A stretch of 20,275 bases of DNA from CAZJRB01 sp964547995. GTDB lineage: Bacteria; Planctomycetota; Planctomycetia; Pirellulales; Thermoguttaceae. A program made the translations under genes and the position numbers. The notes beneath the pieces were generated by a model. The model was given only the letters and a program-made list of their open reading frames with translations. It searched no databases and was not told the DNA's origin. Shown piece after piece: positions 1 to 6,900 of the stretch; position 1 is the first letter of the stretch, and the number at the start of each line of letters is the position of its first letter. The stretch covers positions 1 to 20,275 of the forward strand of contig CAZJRB010000127.1 of NCBI GenBank assembly GCA_964547995.1, in the 5' to 3' direction.

Positions 1-55
1 GCCCGTCGCTTCCCGCAAAACGGGGCTTCTCGACGGGCTTGGAAGCCCGTCGTAC
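1..55. repeat. Partial palindromic repeat, cut by window edge
   Basis: The near-perfect palindrome at 31-52 (arms CGACGGGCTT and AAGCCCGTCG), followed by TAC, recurs twice in the complete hairpin element at 15912-16035. The first bases of the window (GCCCGTCG) look like the end of the opposite arm, so this is probably the right part of another copy. The inner spacer differs from the other copy. No coding potential is seen. Confidence 0.65.
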
Positions 56-86
56 CGAGTTTTCAGTGCATCGACGTGTCGGGGGT

Positions 87-174
87 CCTTCTTTCGTGGG
101 GGTAATCGTACAAGAAGGAAACCTCCATTGACGTTCTAGGATACAATATGAAAATAGATAGCAACGAGGAGGAG
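87..174 (+). promoter_or_regulatory. Upstream region of toxin-antitoxin-like cassette
   Basis: A spaced inverted repeat (CCTTCTT at 87-93, AAGAAGG at 112-118) lies ahead of a -10-like box TACAAT at 142-147. No convincing -35 sits at the right distance; TTGACG at 128-133 is too close. A strong Shine-Dalgarno stretch, GAGGAGGAG, occupies 166-174. The inverted repeat could be an operator for autoregulation, as is usual for toxin-antitoxin operons, but that is a guess. Confidence 0.35.
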
Positions 175-178
175 ACCG

Positions 179-448
179 ATGAGCATGGCAACGACCAAAC
201 CGAGTGACAAACAGAAGCTCGTCCCTTCCGAGACAGAGCAAGTAATCAAAGACGGTCCTAGAAAGAAGGCGTCTGCGGTGAGCTTTCTAGCTTCGTTTCA
301 CAAGGTCAAGCATCTATTGGTCGGACGGCCCGCCCCAAAGCGGCCAAATCGCGATCGCCCTCTCGCCCCCGATGTTCACCTCCGGGAGGAACTTTCTGCA
401 TGGGACGCCGCAAGCGATGAAGCACTTGAGAATCTCGAATCGGAGTGA
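179..448 (+). CDS. Putative MazF-associated antitoxin, 89 aa
   Basis: Small, charged, soluble protein without signal peptide or membrane segment. The N-terminal half is Lys-rich and the C-terminus (from about residue 70) is acidic, containing SAWDAASDEALENLE. An acidic, disordered C-terminal tail placed directly before a MazF gene is the usual form of the toxin-neutralising part of an antitoxin. I do not recognise an AbrB/MazE, RHH or Phd DNA-binding fold in the N-terminus, so the family is not identified. The start at 179 has GAGGAGGAG 4 nt upstream; an ATG at 185 has better spacing and would remove two residues. The stop codon directly abuts the toxin frame. The function call rests mainly on gene position and the C-terminal pattern. 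Confidence 0.6.
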   Translation: MSMATTKPSDKQKLVPSETEQVIKDGPRKKASAVSFLASFHKVKHLLVGRPAPKRPNRDRPLAPDVHLREELSAWDAASDEALENLESE

Positions 449-802
449 ATTCGCACGCGCAGAGGGGACGTTGTCCGGGTCGAGTTGCCGCGCCCGCGCG
501 GAGCGGCCGGAAGCGAACAATATGGACAGCGCCCTGCCGTTATCATTCAGACTACCGAGTCTCTTTCGGGGCAAACAACCGTAGTTCTTGTTCCCATAAC
601 AGGCCAACTTCACGCACAGCGCTTTCCGGGCTGCTTCCCCGTTCACCCAACTGCTGCTAACGGCCTTTCGATGGAATCCGTGGTCCTCACCCATCAAGTT
701 CGGGCGATTGATCGACGGCGAATCAAGAAAGTAGTGGGGCGGCTGTCCGATGCAGACGTGGGCACGCTTGAAGGGCAGCTCTCCGAGTTGTTGGGGCTCT
801 GA
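449..802 (+). CDS. mazF: MazF/PemK-family endoribonuclease toxin, 117 aa
   Basis: Reading the frame from 449 gives a complete MazF/PemK-like protein: RRGDVVRVELPRPRG at residues 4-18, the RPAVIIQ strand, a VVLVPIT strand, NGLSMESVVLTHQVRAIDRR and a C-terminal LSELLGL. Family members are usually 110-120 residues and cut single-stranded mRNA; the conserved Arg of the first strand-loop and the SVVLTHQ Ser/Thr region form the active site. Position 449 follows the TGA of the putative antitoxin in the same frame. The first codon is ATT, not a standard start. The next usable start, TTG at 485, would delete the essential first strand. The gene may therefore use an ATT start, be made by TGA readthrough, or be inactive. 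Confidence 0.8.
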   Translation: MRTRRGDVVRVELPRPRGAAGSEQYGQRPAVIIQTTESLSGQTTVVLVPITGQLHAQRFPGCFPVHPTAANGLSMESVVLTHQVRAIDRRRIKKVVGRLSDADVGTLEGQLSELLGL

Positions 803-810
803 TCCTGCTC

Positions 811-1026
811 ATGCCGCTTTCCTACCGCGTGAAGACCGACAAGCGGTCCGGCATCACCTCCGACCCCAACCGCCCGGACGACCCCGAGTACATCGTCCGC
901 TTGGTCGGCCAGGTAGTCCGGGTGAGCCTCGAAACGGTCAAGATCGTCGCCGCGCTGCCGGGGGATTACGGCGGTGGTCAGGGGCCGGAAGGGGAGAGAC
1001 GTGGGGGGAATTCAACGCTTGCTTAG
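811..1026 (+). pseudogene. C-terminal remnant of type ISP restriction/helicase protein
   Basis: The first 50 codons encode SYRVKTDKRSGITSDPN, then DDPEYIVRLVGQVVRVSLETVKIVAALP. This resembles the extreme C-terminus of large predicted helicase / type ISP restriction-modification proteins, which typically end with a VxTDKxSGI-x-NDPN block, a DPRYI(V/L)DL helix and VSVETVKIVxxLP. Those proteins exceed 1000 residues; here only the last segment exists, because MazF occupies the DNA immediately upstream in another frame. The last ~20 codons (Gly-rich) do not match the family. It is most likely a gene fragment left by recombination. Recognition is from memory of the family pattern. A reading as an independent small protein is possible but less likely. 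Confidence 0.55.
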
Positions 1027-1041
1027 TGGCCAATCATCGCT

Positions 1042-1062
1042 CCACGGGGGCGAGCCCCGTGG
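1042..1062. repeat. Short perfect hairpin
   Basis: CCACGGGG at 1042-1049 and CCCCGTGG at 1055-1062 form an 8-bp stem with a 5-nt loop (GCGAG). It lies just after the ISP remnant and has no T-run behind it, so it is not a classic terminator. It resembles the other hairpin repeats scattered through this window in style but not in sequence. Confidence 0.5.
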
Positions 1063-1128
1063 TGGCGTTGACAGCCCGACGACCGACGATCGTGTCGCCC
1101 TGAGGTCGTTCTCACCGGCCCGCGGAGA

Positions 1129-1157
1129 TTGACGCAACGGGCCGAGGCGGGGATACT
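1129..1157 (+). promoter_or_regulatory. Candidate sigma70-type promoter for the 1231 gene
   Basis: TTGACG (1129-1134) and GATACT (1152-1157) are separated by 17 bp. The predicted transcript would start near 1164, about 67 nt before the ATG at 1231. This is the closest match to the consensus in the gap. Confidence 0.45.
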
Positions 1158-1230
1158 GGCGTTGTGACTCGCCGGGCAGGCCGGGGAAGTGTCTCGGCAA
1201 TCGCGGCGGAACCCGGAAAGGAGACGTTTC

Positions 1231-2316
1231 ATGAAATGTCAACATCTCGGCAAGTCCCCCACGAAGTTCCTATTACGGCATATTCCGGCGGCGGCGGCCG
1301 CGGTCGCGTTTGCCGCCGGTTTTGCAGGCGCCCAGACACCGAAGGAAAAGGAATCGCGGCCAGTGGGGGCCGACTATCAAGTCGTCGAGACCGGCGAGCA
1401 GATCAAGATCGTCACCCCGCAGCTCGAGGCCGCCGTTCGCAAAAAGGGCTACGTCAGCGGTGTCGCCGCGGGCTCCTTCCTGGACAAGAAGACCGGGTTT
1501 CGCGACGCCGGTTTCGGACTCGATATCGTCGACTGGATCATGGAGCCCGGCAGCGACGAGGATTATCGTGACAAGCTCGACAAGGAACTGGTCTATCACT
1601 TCGGCAACCGCGTACACGGCAAGCGACAGAAACGCTCGATCGAGGGGCCGCAAATCTGCACCCAAGCCCGCCAACTGGCCCCCCGAGTGATCCGGGGAAA
1701 AGACTTCGTCGCCATCCGTCAGCAGTTCAAGTACCGCACGGCCGCCCCAGGCAAGAAGACCGGATCGATCTGGACGCAAGTGCTCGTCTTCCCGGTCGGG
1801 AAGCGGTATTTCCTGTCGATGGACAAGATCGACGCGGTCAACGGCAGCGAGGCGATGTTCCTGCGGATCGACATGCCCGGCCACATCCGGCACAGCAAGG
1901 GTGATACGTTCAGCCAGGTCTACCTGAGCTATCGCGGCACGATCCCCTCCAGCCAGTTTTTCGAGGATTTTGCCCCCGACGACAAGTTCGAGTACCGCCG
2001 CGGCCGGGACAAAGTGCCTGAACGATTCATCCGCGCGTACCGTCTCCGCGATCCGGCAACGGGCAGGCAGGGTCCCTGGCTGGCGGGAATGACGCTCGAC
2101 CCGGGCGTCGTTTACGAGGCATGGTGCCACCAGCGGGGCTACGTCTGCATGATCGAGGAATTCGGCGGCCGGCCGATCCGGCCCGGGGAATCCTTCCGCG
2201 CCGCGTTTCTGGTCGGCTACTTCGACTCGATCGACGCGATGCAGGCCGTCTACGACCGGTATCGCGGTTCCACCAGCCTGGAAGTCGGCGCCGACGGCTG
2301 GAAGCTGATGAAGTGA
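1231..2316 (+). CDS. Secreted protein of unknown function, 361 aa
   Basis: The ATG at 1231 is chosen because GGAAAGGAG (1215-1223) lies 7 nt upstream; the frame is open back to 1189 but that start lacks a ribosome site. The N-terminus has basic residues followed by an Ala-rich hydrophobic stretch (about residues 18-34) and a likely signal peptidase site near GAQ, so export is expected. The mature protein has alternating short strands and many aromatic and charged residues (for example GADYQVVETGEQIKIVTPQ near its start, then EAWCHQRGYVCMIEEFGGRPI), which suggests a beta-sandwich such as a sugar-mutarotase-like fold. This is only an impression. I do not recognise the family and no catalytic motif is evident. 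It is followed by a separate sulfatase-like gene on the same strand after 150 bp. Confidence 0.85.
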   Translation: MKCQHLGKSPTKFLLRHIPAAAAAVAFAAGFAGAQTPKEKESRPVGADYQVVETGEQIKIVTPQLEAAVRKKGYVSGVAAGSFLDKKTGFRDAGFGLDIVDWIMEPGSDEDYRDKLDKELVYHFGNRVHGKRQKRSIEGPQICTQARQLAPRVIRGKDFVAIRQQFKYRTAAPGKKTGSIWTQVLVFPVGKRYFLSMDKIDAVNGSEAMFLRIDMPGHIRHSKGDTFSQVYLSYRGTIPSSQFFEDFAPDDKFEYRRGRDKVPERFIRAYRLRDPATGRQGPWLAGMTLDPGVVYEAWCHQRGYVCMIEEFGGRPIRPGESFRAAFLVGYFDSIDAMQAVYDRYRGSTSLEVGADGWKLMK

Positions 2317-2454
2317 TCCCAGCGGCGCGAAAGGTGAATTCGCAGGGGGCCGTTGTCGGTTGGAGGTGATTACCATGACGACAAGCGACGTCCATAATCG
2401 CGCAAGGTTATTTTACCCGTTGCCGGCGCCCTTCCGGGCGGGGGCGGCGGCGAG

Positions 2455-2460
2455 TAGAAT
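2455..2460 (+). promoter_or_regulatory. -10-like box 6 nt before the sulfatase-like start
   Basis: TAGAAT ends 6 nt before the ATG at 2467, and no Shine-Dalgarno sequence precedes that ATG. If it is a real -10 element, transcription would begin at or next to the start codon, giving a leaderless mRNA. The -35 region is poor (TTCCGG at 2432-2437, 17 bp spacer). Confidence 0.3.
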
Positions 2461-2466
2461 TATGGG

Positions 2467-3681
2467 ATGAGCGCGATCTGTCTCGTTATCGACCGGCTTC
2501 ACTCGGGGTATCTCGGGGCGTACGGAAACTCGTGGATCGAAACGCCCGCGTTCGATCGGCTGGCGTGGCAGTCGTTCGTGTTCGACCAGGTATTGCTCGA
2601 CTCGCCTTGCCTGGACCGGTTGTACCGTTCGTATTGGCGGGGGTGGCACGCGATGTGCCGGGGCGGGCCGCCGGACGGGCAACCGGCCGTGGCGGCGATG
2701 GCGAGCAAAGCCGGCACCCGCACCGTACTTTTGACCGACGAACCAATAGTTGCCCGCCACCCGCTCGCCGAAGAGTTTGACGAGCTGGTTGAAATCGATC
2801 CTCCGTGGCAGCCGCAGACCGCCGGGGAGATTGAGGAGACGCACCTGGCGAGATGCTTTGCCCAGTTGATCAGTTGGCTGGAATCGGCCGAGGGGCCGTT
2901 CCTTCTGTGGTGTCACTTGGGTGGTTTGGGAACGGCGTGGGACGCGCCGGCCGTGTTTCGCCGTACGTACTGGGAAGAAGGTGATCCGAACCCTCCCGAG
3001 GACGCCGAGGCGCCCGACCGCATGTTGCCCGACCAGTACGATCCCGACGAGCTGCTCGGCATCACCCAATCGTACGCCGGACAAGTAACCCTGCTGGATG
3101 CGTGTCTTGGGGCGCTATTGGAGTTTCTCGACGGCAGTCGAGCCGGGCGGGAGTCGCTGTTGACGCTGACCTCGTCGCGCGGGTTTCCTTTGGGGGAACA
3201 CAACCGTGTGGGAACTTGCGACGAAGCGGTCTATGGCGAGCTGGTCCACGTGCCGCTGATGATCCGCTTCCCCGGCGGATCGGGCGCCGGCGGCAGGAGC
3301 CACTCCCTGGTCGAGCCTTCCGATCTTTGGGCGACGCTGTTGGAATATTGGAACGTGAAGTCACCGCCCTCGCCGACGGCGTTGAGTCTGCTGCCGGTCG
3401 TTCGGGGAGAAATCTCCACGTTGCGCGACCGGCTTTGCGTGGAAGGGCAGGGGGGCGAGCGGGCAATCCGCACGCCGGCCTGGTACCTGCGCGTCCGCGA
3501 CAAGCCGGAATTGTTTGCCAAGCCGGACGACCGTTGGGAAATCAACGACGTGGCCGACCGCTGCCACGAAGTGGTCGAGTGCCTCGGCGACGTGATGGCA
3601 CAGTACGAACAGGCGCTTCAAGCAGGCACGGTTGCCGACCTGCCGCCATTGAACGAGGTGTTGCTGAGCGGTTTGGCGTGA
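2467..3681 (+). CDS. Sulfatase-fold protein, probably catalytically inactive
   Basis: The fold signature of the alkaline phosphatase/sulfatase superfamily is clear: ICLVIDRLHSGYLGAYGN at residues 4-21, TPAFDRLA at 26-33, LGEHN after residue 240 and ELVHVPLMIRFPGG. The catalytic residues are not. Sulfatases carry C/S-x-P-S/A-R, whose Cys or Ser becomes formylglycine; here the matching stretch is SPCLDRLYR (residues 46-54). The metal-binding SDHG motif is replaced by SSRG (236-239), losing Asp and His. The second Asp of the N-terminal metal site is also missing. At 404 residues it is shorter than most sulfatases. No signal peptide is visible, so it is probably cytoplasmic. A role as a binding or regulatory pseudoenzyme is inference; the fold call is firm. 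Confidence 0.8.
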   Translation: MSAICLVIDRLHSGYLGAYGNSWIETPAFDRLAWQSFVFDQVLLDSPCLDRLYRSYWRGWHAMCRGGPPDGQPAVAAMASKAGTRTVLLTDEPIVARHPLAEEFDELVEIDPPWQPQTAGEIEETHLARCFAQLISWLESAEGPFLLWCHLGGLGTAWDAPAVFRRTYWEEGDPNPPEDAEAPDRMLPDQYDPDELLGITQSYAGQVTLLDACLGALLEFLDGSRAGRESLLTLTSSRGFPLGEHNRVGTCDEAVYGELVHVPLMIRFPGGSGAGGRSHSLVEPSDLWATLLEYWNVKSPPSPTALSLLPVVRGEISTLRDRLCVEGQGGERAIRTPAWYLRVRDKPELFAKPDDRWEINDVADRCHEVVECLGDVMAQYEQALQAGTVADLPPLNEVLLSGLA

Positions 3682-3801
3682 CGGTTGGTCCCGGTAGCAC
3701 CCGGAACACCGGCGGCGGTGGTTTTGGGCAATTGCTTGGCGTGACCAACGGTCGCGGCTTTATGGGCCACGCGGAGTTGTTTTTGAGCGGCCCTTATCCT
3801 T
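3681..3801. repeat. Diverged copy C of the ACCGGTGGTCGC hairpin family
   Basis: The stretch 3681-3763 aligns with the hairpin elements at 8988-9074 and 10461-10546: a GGTCGCGGCTTTAT end, a central GGTTTTGGG block, and a degraded left arm. A tail (GTTTTTGAGCGGCCCTTAT, up to about 3801) also matches, in reverse complement, the flank 10419-10445 of copy B. Several mismatches in the arms indicate an old copy. It begins at the stop codon of the sulfatase-like gene. Confidence 0.55.
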
Positions 3802-3883
3802 ATCTATGTCTCCCATACCCTCCTTCTTCTGCCGTTTATGCCGGCGATGGGTCAAATTCCCGGTGAAATCGGCCGATTCGGGG

Positions 3884-3913
3884 TGGTCACACCCCATGGG
3901 TTACGGATATACT
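3884..3913 (+). promoter_or_regulatory. Weak candidate promoter for the 1312-aa gene
   Basis: TATACT (3908-3913) is a good -10 match; TGGTCA (3884-3889) lies 18 bp upstream as a poor -35. It would give a leader of about 50 nt. The rest of the 290-bp gap is repeat copy C plus unremarkable sequence. Confidence 0.25.
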
Positions 3914-3971
3914 CCGCCCCTTCGTATCGCAAGGACGCGACCTTTCCTACTGCTCTTCTGTTGGATCGACG

Positions 3972-6900
3972 ATGGCCGGACACGGATGTCCGCAAACCTC
4001 ACCGGGCGTATGCACCTTCGCCCGTCAATCGCTGGCATGCCGAGGGGCTTGGCTTGCGCTACCGGTCTTGGCATTGCTGATGCCGTATCGCTGGGCCGGT
4101 GCGGAGACGATGCAGGTGCGGATTGCCTGGGGCGGCGGGGCCGAACGGGTTTGGAGCGGAAGCATCTCGGTCACCGGTCAAGGGACCCTCGCTGAGCCGC
4201 GGCTGTTGGGTATCGAGGCCGACGAGCCGGGCTCGATGTGGATCGACTCCGGCCAGCTCATGATCCGACAACGGAGCCCCCGGGCATACGACGGGGTCGA
4301 TCTGCTGGTCAATGCCCCGGCGGATAGTCGGTTGTTGGTCCAGTTCGCCGATAACACGAACCGCGGCGTTGAGCTGATCGAGGTCCCGTTGGCAGACATT
4401 CAAGCTGGGTACTTCGACAAGGAACTCGACGGCCACGGCAATCGATTGCTGGTCCGCTGCACGCCCGGGGACCGACTTCCGGTGACGTTCGATCGGAGGC
4501 ACTTGATTCTCTCACCCGGCGAAACCTTTTCCTTTACAGTCAAACCGCACATGCTGCCGGTCAAGCCTGGCAGCAAAGTGCGGCTGCGAGCTCAACTTCG
4601 TTCGTCTCGCGGAGGCGACGAACTGTGGTCGGTGCAACGCGACATTCTGGCCGGCCAACCGGCGCCGATACCACTGAGTGTCGTGGCGCCGAAGGCCGAG
4701 GGCGTCTACGAAGTGGTCGTTACCGTCACGGAGAACCGGAGCTGGTCCGAGGCGGTCCGCAAGCCGCTGAACTGGATGAAGATGCTTGCCGAGCGGAAGG
4801 TGCAGATTCTGGTTCTCGATGCGCGTTCTCCCACTCGACGAACAGTGATTCCCAAGTTAAGCCAGGTTGTCGAGATTGATCCGGCCAGCGGGCAATGGTG
4901 GGAATTGCTGGCCAAGCTGCCGAGGTTGCGGACGGTCCCTCGCTTATGGAAAGGTCCCCTGGGCAACGGCAACATGACGACCATCGAGCACCCGTTGGGT
5001 GAGCTGGTCCGCTTGAACCCGAACCGCGAGTCCCCCGACGTGAGTTGGGAGGCCTATTCTTTGCCGATTCGAGAGCCGAACCGGCCCCATGTTTTGGAAG
5101 TCGATTTTCCCAGCGACGTATCGCAGACGATGGGCATCAGCGTCGTGGAGCCGAACGCGGCCGGGGCTCTGATGCCCATCGGGTTGGACTCGGGAATCGA
5201 CACTCCCGAACCGATTCTCGGCGGCACGGCTCCGCAATGGCAGCGGCACCGGGTGATTTTCTGGCCTCGCACACGGACCCCCGTGGTTCTGATCGCCAAC
5301 CTTCGGGATTCTTCGCCGGCGGTATACGGCAGGATTCGGGTGCTTGCCGGTTGGGATCGCCTGCCGCCGGCGGTTCTGAAGCCGAACCATCAACGTTCGG
5401 AGCGGCTGCTGGCGGCCTACCTCGACCGTCCGTTGTTTCCCGAAAACTTCTCCTCGCGCGAGCAATTCGATTCGTGGAGCGGCCGCAGTCTGGATGACTG
5501 GGGAACGTTCCACGACGGCGGCGTGCGGCTGGTCGAGTATCTCGAACACGTCGGCTACAACGGGTTGATGATGTCGGTCGTTGCCGACGGCAGCGCGATC
5601 TACCCCAGCAAGGTCCTCCAGCCGACGCCGCGTTACGATACCGGCGTCTTCTTCGACGCGGGGAACGATCCGGTCCGCAAGGACATCCTGGAGATGCTGT
5701 TGCGGATGTTCGATCGAGAGGGGTTGCGGTTGATTCCGATGATTGAGTTTGCCGCTCCGCTGCCGGAGTTGGAAGCGGTTCGCCGTGGCAGCGGGACGGA
5801 ACGTCCGGTCATTGAATGGATCGGTCCGGAGGGGAAGACGTGGTGCCGGACGAATTCCCCGCCGCGTGTCTTGGCACCGTACTACAACGTGTTGCACCCG
5901 CAGGTGCAGGAGGCGATGCTTCAGGTGGTGCGCGAGTTGGTCGCCGCCTACGGCCGTCATCCGTCGTTTGCCGGGCTGGCGATTCGTCTGTCACCGGACG
6001 GCTACGCGCAACTGCCCGGACCGGAATGGGGAATGGACGACGCGACCATTTCCCGATTCGAGCGGGATACGGGGGTGAGGGTTCCCGGCAGCGGTCCGGG
6101 CCGCTTCTCCGAGCGGGCCGAGTTTCTCACCGGCAAGTACCGCCGTGTATGGCTTCAGTGGCGCGCGGCGCAATTGAGCCGGTTCTACCGCAGTGTCTAC
6201 ACCGAGTTGGCGGCGTCCCGGGCCGGTGCCCGACTGTACCTGGCCGGAGCCGGAATCCTGGGTGGTACGGACCGGGAAAACACGTTGCGGCCGGCCTTGC
6301 CGAGGCAGAACACACTCGCCGACGCCATGTTGGAAGTGGGTATCGACGTGTTGCACTACCAGGACAACCCGGCGATCGTGCTTCTGCGGCCCGAACGCAT
6401 CACTCCGACGGGCGATCTCAATTCCGAGGCTGTCGACCTCGAAATCCGGCAGATGCCCGACGTAGATCGATACTTCCAATCCCTTTCGGTCCCGGGCAGC
6501 TTGTTTTTCCATCGGCCCGAGGAAATCCGCATCAAATCGTTTGACGAAAGGAGTCCCTTCCAACCCTCGTATACGTGGCTGGTGAGTCAACCGGTTCCGA
6601 CAGGGTTCTACAACCGACGGCGGTTTGTACACAGCCTTGCCACGCTCGACTCGCAGGCGATAGCCGACGGCGGTTGGCTGCTGCCGTTGGGGCAGGAGGC
6701 GGCGCTGCGCGATTTTATGGGCGTCTATCGTCGTTTGCCGGTAACGCCGTTCCATCGCGTCGCCGGGCAGCCGGGGGGCGGCTCTTCACAGCCGGTGACG
6801 TTCCGCTACGCACAACATGCCGGCGACATGTATCTCTACGCAGTGAATGATTCGCCGATCCCGGTAACAGCCGAAGTCCGTGTCGACGCTCCCGCCGATT

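Noticed and set aside
128..147. TTGACG/TACAAT as a promoter pair before the antitoxin gene
   Set aside because: The spacer is only 8 bp, too short for a sigma70-type promoter; only the TACAAT box is kept as a possible -10.
1164..1571. Plus-strand frame overlapping the start of the 1231 gene
   Set aside because: It is Arg/Gly-rich with no ribosome site and overlaps the better supported frame.
1273..2376. Long minus-strand open frame (367 codons) opposite the secreted protein gene
   Set aside because: It mirrors the codon bias of the plus-strand gene, which has a signal peptide and a strong ribosome site; the mirrored protein is rich in Asp/Arg/Leu without recognisable motifs.
4944..5960. Minus-strand frame of 338 codons inside the 1312-aa gene
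   Set aside because: A shadow frame of a GC-rich gene: no ribosome site, low-complexity His/Arg/Gln-rich product, fully inside a well-supported CDS.
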